Source: Cryptosporangium minutisporangium | GTDB taxonomy: Bacteria; Actinomycetota; Actinomycetes; Mycobacteriales; Cryptosporangiaceae | Reading direction: 5' to 3' | Length of the DNA: 53,470 bases | NCBI RefSeq assembly: GCF_039536245.1 | Contig: NZ_BAAAYN010000027.1 | Location: forward strand, 39,629-93,098 | Made by a program: the position numbers and the translations under genes | In this document: piece by piece, positions 18,421-29,448 of the stretch | Layout: every line of letters begins with the position of its first letter | Position numbering within the stretch: position 1 is the stretch's first letter | The notes under the pieces: model-generated | What the model saw: only the letters and a program-made list of their open reading frames with translations | Databases searched by the model: none | Told to the model about the DNA's origin: nothing

Positions 18421-18993
18421 ATGGCCGTCCACCTCACCCGTATCTACACAAAAACCGGCGATACCGGCACAACTGCACTCGGCGACATGACCCGAGTTTC
18501 GAAAACTCACCCCCGGATCGGCGCCTACGCCGACGTCAACGAGGCGAACGCCGTCCTCGGTGTCGCGCTCGCGCTCGGTCAGCTCTCCGACGAGGTGACC
18601 GGAGTGCTGCAACTGGTGCAGAACGACCTGTTCGACGTCGGCGCGGACCTGGCCACGCCGGTGGCGGAGGCGCCGAAGTATCCGCCGCTGCGGGTCACCG
18701 ACGCACAGGTCGATCGGCTGGAAGGCTGGTGCGACGAGTTCAACGCCCGGCTGACCAAACTCGACAGCTTCATCCTGCCCGGCGGGACGCCCGGCGCGGC
18801 TCTGCTGCACCAGGCGACGACCGTCGTGCGGCGCGCGGAACGTTCGACGTGGACGCTGATCGAGGCGGAGTCCGACACGACGCACTCGCTGCCGGCGAAG
18901 TACCTCAACCGGCTGTCCGACCTGCTCTTCATCCTGTCCCGGATCGCCAACAACGGCGACGACGTGCTGTGGCGCCCAGGCGCAGGCGCCTGA
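18421..18993 (+). CDS. Cob(I)alamin adenosyltransferase, PduO type
   Basis: 190 residues. Transfers the adenosyl group of ATP to cob(I)alamin to make coenzyme B12. The N-terminal ATP motif TRIYTKTGDTGTTALGD, the VVRRAERS helix and the YLNRLSDLLFILSR block are all present. A plausible supplier of cofactor for the MeaA mutase encoded 2.5 kb away. ATG at 18421 fits the family N-terminus. Confidence 0.96.
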   Translation: MAVHLTRIYTKTGDTGTTALGDMTRVSKTHPRIGAYADVNEANAVLGVALALGQLSDEVTGVLQLVQNDLFDVGADLATPVAEAPKYPPLRVTDAQVDRLEGWCDEFNARLTKLDSFILPGGTPGAALLHQATTVVRRAERSTWTLIEAESDTTHSLPAKYLNRLSDLLFILSRIANNGDDVLWRPGAGA

Positions 18994-19020
18994 CCCAGCC
19001 CTCGGGGGCCGGGCGCCGGG

Positions 19021-19140
19021 GCGCCGGGGGCGGCGGGCGCCGGGCGGATTTCCCGAAAGAAGACCTCTGCGGCGGGCGGGAGAGGTTGTCTTCCCGAAAA
19101 CCACGCCAGCACCGCCCGCGAGCGGTGCGGTCCCGAAAAT
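19021..19140 (-). repeat. Cluster of three ~40-nt TTTCGGGAA repeats
   Basis: On the minus strand three units start with (T)TTTCGGGA; the matching plus-strand CCCGAAA cores lie at about 19053, 19093 and 19132, a 39-41 nt period. Units contain short hairpins such as CACCGC/GCGGTG. The same core and period occur at 34757-34925 on the other strand. The cluster fills the gap between the adenosyltransferase and DUF2550 genes, both of which end there. Confidence 0.65.
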
Positions 19141-19192
19141 CCACCACGCGCACGCGCACGCGGGCCCGGGCGGGCGCTCGCCTACGGAGCGC

Positions 19193-19633
19193 TCAGCGCG
19201 CCGTGTGCGGGGGTGCTGCGCCCGGGGCGGCGGACTCCAGCCAACTCAAGAACCCCGTGAGGGCCGTGCCGCTCATCGCGAGGTCGACCGGACCGGCGCG
19301 GTCGGCGCACTCCAGCACGACCGAGCCGGTCATCAACGCGAGCGTCTCCTGCTCGCTCGGGTCACGCCGCCCGACCACCACCAACTCGCGGCGGGTCAGG
19401 ACGCGGCGTGGCCACGGGGAGAAACTGAACAAGCGGTACCACCGCAGCTGGTCACCGGAGAACCGGGCCAGCCCGAGCGCCCAGCCGCGGCCGAAGCGCG
19501 CCCGGTACAACCGGACAGACAGCTCGACCGCGCCGCTGCGCGCGATCACCAGTCGCCTGGCGAACAGCACCGCCAACAACACGAACACCAGCGCGAACAG
19601 CAGGGCGACTACTTCGAGCACAGTCGTCATCAC
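19193..19633 (-). CDS. DUF2550 family membrane-anchored protein
   Basis: 146 residues with an N-terminal membrane helix (about 4-25), then a soluble domain with GWALGLARFSGDQLRWYRLFSF (in part) and RRELVVVGRRDPS. DUF2550 proteins are regularly encoded directly after atpC in actinobacteria, and this one follows atpC by 22 nt, so it is probably the last gene of the ATP synthase operon. Function unknown. Confidence 0.85.
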   Translation of the reverse strand: MMTTVLEVVALLFALVFVLLAVLFARRLVIARSGAVELSVRLYRARFGRGWALGLARFSGDQLRWYRLFSFSPWPRRVLTRRELVVVGRRDPSEQETLALMTGSVVLECADRAGPVDLAMSGTALTGFLSWLESAAPGAAPPHTAR

Positions 19634-19655
19634 CGCGCTCCCCCGCCGTCCGGCC

Positions 19656-19940
19656 TCAGTACTGACCGGCGGGAGCGCCGTCCGCGGTGCTCACGGTCTC
19701 GGCGAGCACCGACACACCGTCTCCGGTGACCGACAGGAACCCGCCGTGCACCGTCCACTGGTGCTCACCCTCCGCGGTGCGCACGCGCACCTCGCCCGGG
19801 TCCACCAGCTCGCCGAGCAGCGGCGTGTGTCCGGGCAGCACGGCCAGCTCGCCCTCGGTCGTGCGGGCGATCAGGATCGACGCCTGGCCCGACCAGATCT
19901 TCTCCTCGACGGACACGACCTCGACGCGCAGCTCCGCCAC
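19656..19940 (-). CDS. atpC: ATP synthase epsilon subunit
   Basis: 94 residues of the F1 central stalk, matching a beta-sandwich epsilon domain (AELRVEVVSVEEKIWSGQ, then LPGHTPLLGELV). It lacks the long C-terminal helical domain of the E. coli type, as in other actinobacteria. The GTG at 19940 is preferred: AAGGAG lies 6 nt before it, and the product then begins MAELRVEV like its homologues; an ATG at 19955 would put that site inside the gene. A 16-bp hairpin separates it from atpD. Confidence 0.93.
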   Translation of the reverse strand: MAELRVEVVSVEEKIWSGQASILIARTTEGELAVLPGHTPLLGELVDPGEVRVRTAEGEHQWTVHGGFLSVTGDGVSVLAETVSTADGAPAGQY

Positions 19941-19964
19941 CACTGGCTCCTTCATTCGTGGGGT

Positions 19965-20001
19965 GCGGGCTCCGATCCGGCGGTACCGGATCGGAGCCCG
20001 C
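19965..20001 (-). terminator. 16-bp perfect hairpin between atpD and atpC
   Basis: Arms 19965-19980 and 19986-20001 are perfectly complementary (16 bp) with a 5-nt loop. It lies between the atpD stop and the atpC start inside the operon. It may attenuate or stabilise transcripts rather than end them all. Confidence 0.7.
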
Positions 20002-20034
20002 AATTCAGTCCGACAGCGAGCCTGGGCCCGCTAG

Positions 20035-22424
<2,390 letters not shown>

Positions 22425-22427
22425 GGA

Positions 22428-24050
22428 TCAGTCCTTCCGGTCGGTGTGTCGGGTGACGCTCTCGGACGACTCCTCGCCCTTCGGCTCCACGACCTGGTCA
22501 GCGCCCGCGCCGACCTCGAACTGCTGCTTGAACTCGTTGATCGCGTCGGTGAGTGTCGCGACGGTGTCGTCCTCGAGCTTGCCGGTCGTGTCGATCGTCG
22601 AGAGGATCTCCGACTTGTTCCGGCGGATGAAGTCGAGGAACTCGGCCTCGAAGCGGGCGATGTCGGCGACCGGGATGTCGTCGAGCTGGCCGGTGGTGCC
22701 CGCCCAGACCGAGACGACCTGCTCCGGCACCGGGTACGGCGAGTACTGGGGCTGCTTGAGCAGCTCCACCAGGCGGGCACCGCGCTCGAGCTGGTTCCGG
22801 GACGCGCGGTCCAGGTCCGAGCCGAACGCCGAGAACGCCTCGAGCTCGCGGTACTGGGCCAGGTCCAGGCGCAGGCGTCCGGCTACCGACCGCATCGCGC
22901 GGACCTGCGCCGAACCACCGACTCGGGAGACCGAGGTACCGACGTTGATCGCCGGACGGACACCCGAGTTGAACAGGTCGGTCTCGAGGAAGACCTGGCC
23001 GTCGGTGATCGAGATGACGTTGGTCGGGATGTAGGCCGAGATGTCGTTGGCCTTCGTCTCGATGATCGGCAGGCCGGTCATCGAGCCGCCACCCAGCTCG
23101 TCCGAGAGCTTCGCGCAGCGCTCGAGCAGCCGCGAGTGCAGGTAGAAGACGTCACCCGGGTAGGCCTCACGGCCCGGCGGGCGGCGCAGCAGCAGCGACA
23201 CCGCGCGGTAGGCCTCGGCCTGCTTGGACAGGTCGTCGAAGATGATCAGCACGTGCTGGCCCTGGTACATCCAGTGCTGGCCGATGGCCGAGCCGGTGTA
23301 CGGCGCGATGTACTTGAAGCCCGCCGGGTCGGACGCCGGAGCCGCGACGATCGTCGTGTACTCCATCGCGCCGGCCTCTTCGAGGGCGCCGCGCACCGAA
23401 GCGATCGTCGAGCCCTTCTGGCCGATCGCGACGTAGATGCACTTGACCTGCTTCTTCGGGTCGCCGCTGGCCCAGTTGTCCTTCTGGTTGATGATCGTGT
23501 CGATCGCCACCGCGGTCTTGCCGGTCTGGCGGTCACCGATGATCAGCTGCCGCTGGCCCCGGCCGATCGCGGTCATCGCGTCGATGGCCTTGATCCCGGT
23601 CTGCAGCGGCTCCTTCACCGGCTGCCGCTGCACCACGGAGGGCGCCTGCAGCTCCAGGATCCGGCGGCCCTCGGCCTGGATCTCGCCCTTGCCGTCGATC
23701 GGGTTGCCCAGCGGGTCGACGACCCGGCCGAGGAAGCCGTCGCCGACCGGCGCGGAGAGGATCTGCCCGGTACGGCGGACCGTCTGGCCCTCCTCGATGC
23801 CCCCGTACTCGCCGAGGATGATGACGCCGAGCTCGCGCGCCTCGAGGTTCAGCGCCATCCCGAGGGTGCCGTCCTCGAACTGCAGCAGTTCGTTGGTCAT
23901 CGTCGAGGGGAGGCCCTCGACGTGGGCGATGCCGTCGCCGGTATCGGCGACCACACCGACCTCCTCGCGGGAGACCTCGGGTGAATAGGAAGAGACGTAA
24001 CGCTCGATCGCGCCGCGGATCTCCTCGGAGGAGATGGTCAGCTCGGCCAT
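22428..24050 (-). CDS. atpA: ATP synthase alpha subunit
   Basis: 540 residues from the ATG at 24050 ([19 protein letters not shown]). Non-catalytic nucleotide-binding F1 subunit; P-loop GDRQTGKT at 172-179. The open frame runs 126 nt further upstream, but the family N-terminus and a GAGG site 9 nt before the ATG support this start. The C-terminus has an acidic extension ([19 protein letters not shown]) as in some actinobacteria. Confidence 0.97.
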   Translation of the reverse strand: MAELTISSEEIRGAIERYVSSYSPEVSREEVGVVADTGDGIAHVEGLPSTMTNELLQFEDGTLGMALNLEARELGVIILGEYGGIEEGQTVRRTGQILSAPVGDGFLGRVVDPLGNPIDGKGEIQAEGRRILELQAPSVVQRQPVKEPLQTGIKAIDAMTAIGRGQRQLIIGDRQTGKTAVAIDTIINQKDNWASGDPKKQVKCIYVAIGQKGSTIASVRGALEEAGAMEYTTIVAAPASDPAGFKYIAPYTGSAIGQHWMYQGQHVLIIFDDLSKQAEAYRAVSLLLRRPPGREAYPGDVFYLHSRLLERCAKLSDELGGGSMTGLPIIETKANDISAYIPTNVISITDGQVFLETDLFNSGVRPAINVGTSVSRVGGSAQVRAMRSVAGRLRLDLAQYRELEAFSAFGSDLDRASRNQLERGARLVELLKQPQYSPYPVPEQVVSVWAGTTGQLDDIPVADIARFEAEFLDFIRRNKSEILSTIDTTGKLEDDTVATLTDAINEFKQQFEVGAGADQVVEPKGEESSESVTRHTDRKD

Positions 24051-24177
24051 CTGATAGTTCCTCGATCTCGTCTTGTGGTCAGCGCCTGAGCTGACCGAGC
24101 CTGCACGTCGTCCTGCAGCGGATGGAACGGCCGTAGGTCGTACGCGTCCTGGGTCGGGTGCCGGATGGTGCGTCAAG

Positions 24178-24249
24178 TTAGCTCTTTCAACCTCCGGCCT
24201 TCCTCCCGTCTGACGACCGTTGGAAGAGTCGGTCGAAAAGAGCTAATTC
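24178..24249 (+). repeat. Element with TTTCAACCTCCGGCC / GGTCGAAAAGA ends, copy 2
   Basis: In the 192-nt gap between atpH and atpA. The ends TTTCAACCTCCGGCC (24186-24200) and GGTCGAAAAGA match copy 1 at 2643-2708, and the enclosed core has the same length (31 nt) but a different sequence except CGACCG. Outer TTAGCTCTTT/AAAGAGCTAA and inner CGACC/GGTCG stems are possible. Here the element overlaps the atpH stop codon and is antisense to the operon if read in the orientation of copy 1. Confidence 0.55.
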
Positions 24250-25253
24250 GTGAGCGCGCCGCGCGCCTGCTCCAGCCGGCGAGCGACACTTCCGTCGTAC
24301 AGGTCGTCGCCGACCCGAACCGTTACTCCACCGAGCAGCGAGGGGTCTACCTCGACCTTCAAGGAGACCGATCGCCCGTAGATCGCGGCGAGGCGCGCGG
24401 CCAACCGCTCCTCCTGCGCCGGAGTCAACGGCGCGGCCGCTGTCACATACGCTATCTCGCGGTCACGCCGTGCAGCGGTCAGCTCGACGAGCCGCAACAG
24501 CGACGCGTCGAACCCTCGACCGCCCAGGCCGTGCACGGCGGTGCGAACCAGCCGTACGGTGACCGGATCGGCGTGGCCCTCCAGCAGCCCGTTGGCCAGC
24601 TCGGCACGCTGTGCGGCGGGCGCCGTCGCGTCCGCCAGCAGCCGTGCGAGCTGCGGGTTGCCGTCCACGATCCGCGCGAACCGGAACAGCTGGTCCTCGA
24701 CGTCGGACAGCGAGCCGTTGGCGTCCGCCTCGGCCAGCTCGGCATCCACCGCGAGCAGCTCGACCGCGTCGACCAGGTCGTGCGGCCTCGACCAGCGGGC
24801 GGACACGGCCGCCCGCAGGACGTCCAGTGCCGTCCGGCCTACCCGCTGCCCCACCAGCGCCTCGAGCAGCCCGGTGCGGTCTCCGCCCGACTTGCTGGCG
24901 TCGGCCAGCGCGCGACGCAGACCCGGCTCGCGTCCGAGCAGGTCGGCGACCGCCCGGAGCTCGGCGGCGAGCGCATTACGGTCGACGCCGCCCGGCGTCG
25001 CCGCCGGGGTGGCCGCCGCCGGCGGAGTCACCTGCGCCGGCCGGGCACCCACCGGAGTCGCCTCCGCCTGAGTAGCAGCCGTCGGAGTGGCCTCCACCGG
25101 AGTCGCACCCGGAGCGATCACCGGGCCCGCGGGGTGAGCACCCGCGGGAGTCGCGCCCGTCGGGGTCGCCCCCGCCGGAGCAGCCCCACCGCGGAGGACC
25201 TCGGCGAGCTGCTCCCGAACGCCGGCCAGGGACTCCCGGCTAGCGCCCTGCAT
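24243..25253 (-). CDS. atpH: ATP synthase delta subunit with low-complexity insertion
   Basis: 336 residues against about 270 for most actinobacterial homologues. Peripheral-stalk subunit that holds F1 to the b subunit. The N-terminus (MQGASRESLAGVREQLAEVL) and the remainder from about residue 90 (DRNALAAELRAVADLLGRE) are normal. Between them, residues 22-89 form an Ala/Pro/Thr/Gly stretch with repeated GATP-type units. The C-terminal stalk-binding part (VEVDPSLLGGVTVRVGDDLYDGS, in part) is intact. The ATG overlaps the atpF stop by one base. Confidence 0.93.
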   Translation of the reverse strand: MQGASRESLAGVREQLAEVLRGGAAPAGATPTGATPAGAHPAGPVIAPGATPVEATPTAATQAEATPVGARPAQVTPPAAATPAATPGGVDRNALAAELRAVADLLGREPGLRRALADASKSGGDRTGLLEALVGQRVGRTALDVLRAAVSARWSRPHDLVDAVELLAVDAELAEADANGSLSDVEDQLFRFARIVDGNPQLARLLADATAPAAQRAELANGLLEGHADPVTVRLVRTAVHGLGGRGFDASLLRLVELTAARRDREIAYVTAAAPLTPAQEERLAARLAAIYGRSVSLKVEVDPSLLGGVTVRVGDDLYDGSVARRLEQARGALTN

Positions 25254-25819
25254 CAGCTCCGCCCTCCAGTGGTCGCGCTGGTGTCCAGCTCGTCGAGGAA
25301 CCGCTCCACCGTGCCGGCCCGACGGGCCTCGTCGGCGAGCGACTCACCGACGATGCGGCCGGCCAGGTCGACCGCGATCCGGCCGATGTCGGCGCGAACC
25401 TCGGTGATCAGACGCTGCCGCTCGGAAGCCAGCTGCACTTCACCCCGCTCGACGATGCGAGCGGCCTGCTCCTGAGCCTCGGCGCGGAGCTCCTCGACGA
25501 TGCGCGTGCCCTCGGCACGAGCCTCCTCGCGGATCCGGCCTGCCTCGGCCCGAGCGTCGGCCAGCTGCGCCCGGTACTGCTCGAGCGTCGCCTTGGCCTC
25601 GGCCTGGGCCTCCTCGGCCCGCTTGATCCCGCCTTCGATCGCTTCCGATCGCTCCGCGTAGGTCTTCTCGAAGAGGGGGTAAACCTTCTTCGCCATGAAC
25701 CAGAACAGCAGAGCGAAAGCGACGAGTCCGACGATGAGCTCGGACATGTGCGGGAGGAGCGGGTTCACCTCGCCGTCCTCGGACGCGAGGTAAGTCACGA
25801 TCTCCGTCGTCGCAGACAT
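25253..25819 (-). CDS. atpF: ATP synthase b subunit
   Basis: 188 residues: a membrane helix (about 27-48), then a long charged coiled coil rich in Ala/Glu/Arg forming the peripheral stalk. A short polar N-terminal region precedes the helix, as in other actinobacterial b subunits. Ends overlapping the start of atpH by one base, and begins 5 nt after atpE. Confidence 0.96.
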   Translation of the reverse strand: MSATTEIVTYLASEDGEVNPLLPHMSELIVGLVAFALLFWFMAKKVYPLFEKTYAERSEAIEGGIKRAEEAQAEAKATLEQYRAQLADARAEAGRIREEARAEGTRIVEELRAEAQEQAARIVERGEVQLASERQRLITEVRADIGRIAVDLAGRIVGESLADEARRAGTVERFLDELDTSATTGGRS

Positions 25820-25824
25820 GGGCG

Positions 25825-26028
25825 TCAGAGCGCGAACGCGAGACCGATACCGATGATGGCGAGCGCCTCAGCCAGGGCGAAGCCCAGGATCGCGATGCCC
25901 TGGAGCGTGCCACGGGCCTCCGGCTGGCGCGCCACACCGGCGATGTACGCGGCGAAGATCAGACCGACACCGATACCCGGACCGATGGCGGCCAGACCGT
26001 AGCCGACCATGTTCAGGTTGCCTTCCAT
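25825..26028 (-). CDS. atpE: ATP synthase c subunit
   Basis: 67 residues, a two-helix hairpin of the rotor ring. The Gly-rich first helix (GPGIGVG), the polar loop RQPEA (34-38) and the proton-carrying Glu54 in the second helix are visible. The start [12 protein letters not shown] is chosen because the upstream open frame is not hydrophobic or conserved. Glu54 lies in ALAEAL, consistent with H+ rather than the Na+-type ligand set. Confidence 0.96.
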   Translation of the reverse strand: MEGNLNMVGYGLAAIGPGIGVGLIFAAYIAGVARQPEARGTLQGIAILGFALAEALAIIGIGLAFAL

Positions 26029-26101
26029 GCTGCGTTCCCTTCTCGTTGGGTGAATGGCCGCCGCTCGGAGGTGGGTGTGAGCGGCGGGCGGGGAGTTTCG
26101 G

Positions 26102-26893
26102 TCAGTGCTCGGCTTCCATCGCACCGGCGATGTAGATCGCCGACAGGAGCGCGAACACGTAGGCCTGCAGGATCTGGATGAAGCCTTCGAAGAAGGTCAG
26201 CACGATCCCGCCGAGGAAGCCGACCCAGCTGAGGAACGGCAGCGCACCGGTCCCCTCGGTGAGCATGTACTCGCCGCCGAGGATGCAGAGCAGCAGCACC
26301 AGGTGACCGGCGAACATGTTCATCGCGAGACGGAGGGCGAGCGTGAACGGCCGGATGACGAACGTGGAGAAGAACTCCAGCGGCGCCAGCAGGATGTAGA
26401 TCGGCCAGGGCAACCCGGGCGGGAACATCATGTTCTTGAAATAGCCGACGAAGCCCTGCCGCCTGATACCGACAGCGTTGTAGATGACCCAGGAGATCAC
26501 CGCGAGGAACGCCGGGATGGCGATCTTGGAGGTCGCTGGGAACTGCAGGATCGGAATGATGCCGGAGATGTTCAGCGCGGCGATGAAGAAGAAGAGCGTC
26601 GCGATGTACGGCACGAACTTCTTGCCGTTCTTCGCACCGATCGCATCGAGCACAACGCTGTTCCGGATGAACCCGTAGGCCGCCTCGCCGGCGAACTGCA
26701 GCTTGCCGGGGATCAGCTTCGGGTTACGCGCGGCCACGTAGAAGAAGGCCGCGACGGCGATCGTACCGAGAACGACGATCAGCATCGGCTTCGTGAACTC
26801 GAACCCGGCCACGGTGAAAAGCGGCGGGAACTCGAAGTCGGCGGGGCCCGGCGCTTCGAATCCCGGCCCTGCGGCTAGGAGCTGGGTCCTCAC
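26102..26893 (-). CDS. atpB: ATP synthase a subunit
   Basis: 263 residues with five or six membrane helices. It forms the proton half-channels against the c ring; the essential Arg is Arg188 in [20 protein letters not shown] start overlapping the stop of the preceding small membrane gene by 4 nt (GTGA), so the two are probably translated together. Confidence 0.97.
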   Translation of the reverse strand: MRTQLLAAGPGFEAPGPADFEFPPLFTVAGFEFTKPMLIVVLGTIAVAAFFYVAARNPKLIPGKLQFAGEAAYGFIRNSVVLDAIGAKNGKKFVPYIATLFFFIAALNISGIIPILQFPATSKIAIPAFLAVISWVIYNAVGIRRQGFVGYFKNMMFPPGLPWPIYILLAPLEFFSTFVIRPFTLALRLAMNMFAGHLVLLLCILGGEYMLTEGTGALPFLSWVGFLGGIVLTFFEGFIQILQAYVFALLSAIYIAGAMEAEH

Positions 26894-27312
26894 GGCTTCT
26901 CCTCCTCGGCGGTGGTGTCTGACGACGACGGCGGCCCTGACGGTCGCTGTGCGCTCTGCGAGCGGGACGGAGCCGAGGCGCGTGGCAGATCAGGCTGGGC
27001 AGGGCTCATCGAAGTCGACGGCCCGGATTGGGGCCTACCGTACCGGATGTATGTCAGCCAGATTCCGAGCACCCCCCCGATGACGAATCCGACTCCGATG
27101 AGTGCGGGAATGTCCAGCCAACGCGCCGCTGCCCACCCGATCAGGCCCCAAAGCGTGACGCCAGAAATGAGGTAACTCACCACGTTCCACGGGTCCACCG
27201 TGGGCACGTTGCGGGCCGCCTCCCAGCGATTACGCTCCCTCTGCGCGGCGTCACTCTCCGGTGTCGCGGAGGCGACCTCAGGTGATCGTTTGTTGTGGTC
27301 GGGGTCGGTCAT
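26890..27312 (-). CDS. AtpZ/AtpI-like small membrane protein
   Basis: 140 residues. Two membrane helices (about 45-63 and 69-88, VVSYLISGVTLWGLIGW and IGVGFVIGGVLGIWLTYI) lie between a charged N-terminus and a long Ser/Pro-rich tail. This layout and its place directly before atpB match the AtpZ/AtpI-type accessory proteins thought to help c-ring assembly or Mg2+ supply. Both ends overlap neighbours by 4 nt. Confidence 0.75.
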   Translation of the reverse strand: MTDPDHNKRSPEVASATPESDAAQRERNRWEAARNVPTVDPWNVVSYLISGVTLWGLIGWAAARWLDIPALIGVGFVIGGVLGIWLTYIRYGRPQSGPSTSMSPAQPDLPRASAPSRSQSAQRPSGPPSSSDTTAEEEKP

Positions 27313-27842
27313 GATCGGCCACCTCCCACAGTTCGAGTAGCGGGCGGAATGCTCTCGGAAGAGTCCGCCGTTGTTTCTTCAGAGTTCACGTTCGGCGACT
27401 CGCCGTCCATTACCTCAGAGGTCGTATTCCGGGCGGCGTCGAGATGACGCCGGAGCGCCATCGCATTCCACACCAGTGCCCCGGCGATCACGACCACGCC
27501 GAGCGCCCGGGCGTCCAACCAGTCCTTGTCTTTCAACGCGACCAGCGCGACCAAGAGCAGGACGACTCGGAACAGATAGTTGATTCCGAGCACGAGGTAG
27601 GCCAGGCCCGGCGCCAGCTGGGCGTCGACCAGGAACGGTAGGCGACCGGAAACCAGGAACGCTGCGACCAGGGCCACACCGACGGCGGCGCCAGCCAGTG
27701 CGTCGGAACCGCCGAGAAGGAAGGCCCCACCCAGCAGGACGATTACGGCCCCGAGCCCGAGGAGCAGCGATTGGCGTCCCACGGCGCCGGAGCGACCGCG
27801 TCGGGTCGATTGGGTGGTGCGGGACGTCGCTATGCGGGACAT
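27309..27842 (-). CDS. atpI: ATP synthase protein I-like membrane protein
   Basis: 177 residues with four hydrophobic helices (about 25-45, 48-65, 80-105, 115-133), a basic N-terminus and an acidic Ser/Glu-rich tail. It is the first gene of the operon, as AtpI usually is, although similarity is mainly in topology. Its stop overlaps the next start by ATGA. The 245 nt upstream carry a short dyad CGTGA-N6-TCACG (27942-27957), a candidate control site for the operon. Confidence 0.75.
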   Translation of the reverse strand: MSRIATSRTTQSTRRGRSGAVGRQSLLLGLGAVIVLLGGAFLLGGSDALAGAAVGVALVAAFLVSGRLPFLVDAQLAPGLAYLVLGINYLFRVVLLLVALVALKDKDWLDARALGVVVIAGALVWNAMALRRHLDAARNTTSEVMDGESPNVNSEETTADSSESIPPATRTVGGGRS

Positions 27843-28087
27843 GAGGCGGCTCCGGTCGGCGCGGCGCGGCGGTGCGCCGAGTTCGTCGGTCGGGGTCGTC
27901 AGGGCGGCGTTCAGCGGGCCAAATCGCGTATCTGACTAGCTCGTGAAACTTATCACGAACGCTCGTACCGTGTTTTCGCGGGGTCGTGCCGTGGGCACGC
28001 CGGACGGCCGTCCTCACGGACGGCGTGACGAAGACCGTACTCGTTCACCGTCGCCGGGTTCGTGCGGGGTACCCCGTGGCGCCCGGT
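27843..28087. promoter_or_regulatory. Region upstream of the ATP synthase operon
   Basis: This gap lies between the phosphatase 3' end and the first atp gene, so the operon promoter should lie here. A relatively AT-rich stretch around 27920-27970 contains the dyad CGTGA-N6-TCACG. I cannot assign -35/-10 boxes with confidence. Confidence 0.4.
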
Positions 28088-28735
28088 TCAGCCGTCCGCG
28101 AGGCGATCGGCGAGGACGGTGACCGCCTCGTCGATCTGGTCGGCGACCGCGGTGAAGTACTCGGGCGCGCGTCCCCAGGGGTCCGGCACCTCGTCGGAGT
28201 ACCGATTCCCGTCCCGACGCTGGTGCGCGGCGGCCACCAACGCTCGCCCCCGAGCCCCCAGCGACGCGGCGTCGGCGCCGCCCGGCGGGAGCGTCGCCGG
28301 GTCGACCGCGGCGGCCAGCCGGGCGAACTCGCCGAGGACGAAGGTCCGGGGTGCGGCGTCCGGCACCAGCTCGGCGACGAACGCCACCTGTTCGATCGTC
28401 GCGGTGAGCACCAGGTCCGAGCCGGGCACCTCGTCGGCCAGTTCGGCGACCTCCGCGGTGACCGGCACCGACGGATCGACGAGCATCGCCGCGGTCAGCG
28501 CCCGGGCCTGGAACCCGGCCGGGTCTCCCCCGCGGGCCAGCACCTCGTCGGCCGCCTGGTGGTGCATCGGCTCACCCTCGTGCCAGCCACCGGTGCCGGC
28601 GCCGTGGACGACGACGAGATCCGCCGCGGCGGGTCCGAGCCGGTCGGCCAGCCGGAGCCGTAGCAGCCGCTCGGCCATCGGCGACCGGCAGATGTTGCCC
28701 ATGCAGACCATCAGGACGCTGAACGGCTTGCTCAT
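28088..28735 (-). CDS. Low-molecular-weight protein-tyrosine phosphatase family protein
   Basis: 215 residues. The phosphate loop CMGNICR is at 11-17 (nucleophile Cys11, Arg17), followed by Ser18, and a DPWGR segment near 187 can supply the general acid Asp. The protein is about 50 residues longer than typical family members, mostly through an Ala-rich middle. It could dephosphorylate tyrosine or arginine. The ATG overlaps the stop of the TsaC gene (ATGA). Confidence 0.88.
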   Translation of the reverse strand: MSKPFSVLMVCMGNICRSPMAERLLRLRLADRLGPAAADLVVVHGAGTGGWHEGEPMHHQAADEVLARGGDPAGFQARALTAAMLVDPSVPVTAEVAELADEVPGSDLVLTATIEQVAFVAELVPDAAPRTFVLGEFARLAAAVDPATLPPGGADAASLGARGRALVAAAHQRRDGNRYSDEVPDPWGRAPEYFTAVADQIDEAVTVLADRLADG

Positions 28736-29448
28736 GCGTCGCCAGCCGTGCTGCCGGTGCTGACCGCGTCCTCGGCTGAGGGCTCGTCGTCCGGGCCGTT
28801 CCCGTCCCTGTCCAGCGCGTTCGGGACCACGCCGCGCAGCGTGGCCAGGTCGAGCGCGCCCTGGCGCAGCACCCGCGGCACCTCGCCGGTGACGTCGACG
28901 ATCGTGGACGCGACCGGCTCGCCGCAGGACCCGGCCTCCAGGTACACCTCGACGAACCAGCCGAGCTGGTCGCGCGCCGCCTCGGCCGTGGTGGCCGGCG
29001 GCTGCCCGGAGACGTTCGCGCTGGAGACCGCCATCGGACCGGTGGCCTCGAGCACCTCGAGTGCCACCGGGTGCAGCGGCATCCGGACCGCGACCGTTCC
29101 GTCGGCGTCACCGAGATCCCAGGCCAGGGTCGGCGCCTGCTCGACGACGATCGTCAGCGGCCCCGGCCAGAACGCGTCGACCAGGTCGTGCACGGCGGGC
29201 GGCACGGCCATCACCAGGCCGTCGAGCGTCCGGCGATTGCCCACCAGCACCGGCACCGGCATGTCCCGGCCACGCTGTTTCGCGGTCAGCAGCGAATCCA
29301 CCGCGGTGGGCGTGAACGCGTCGGCGCCGATGCCGTAGACGGTGTCGGTCGGCATCACGATCAAGTCACCGCGGCGAACCGCGTCGATCGCCGCGGCGAT
29401 GCCGGCCGTGCGGTCGGCCGGGTCGGAGCACTGGTAGGTCCTGGTCAC
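28732..29448 (-). CDS. tsaC: L-threonylcarbamoyladenylate synthase (Sua5/YciO/YrdC family)
   Basis: 238 residues. Makes threonylcarbamoyl-AMP from Thr, bicarbonate and ATP for the t6A modification of ANN-decoding tRNAs. The YrdC core is clear: LIVMPTDTVYGIGADA, KQRGRDMPVPVLV, FWPGPLTIVV, VAVRMPLHP and SSANVSGQ. There is no Sua5 C-terminal domain; instead a short acidic tail. Begins with GTG overlapping the prmC stop by 4 nt. Confidence 0.93.
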   Translation of the reverse strand: MTRTYQCSDPADRTAGIAAAIDAVRRGDLIVMPTDTVYGIGADAFTPTAVDSLLTAKQRGRDMPVPVLVGNRRTLDGLVMAVPPAVHDLVDAFWPGPLTIVVEQAPTLAWDLGDADGTVAVRMPLHPVALEVLEATGPMAVSSANVSGQPPATTAEAARDQLGWFVEVYLEAGSCGEPVASTIVDVTGEVPRVLRQGALDLATLRGVVPNALDRDGNGPDDEPSAEDAVSTGSTAGDA

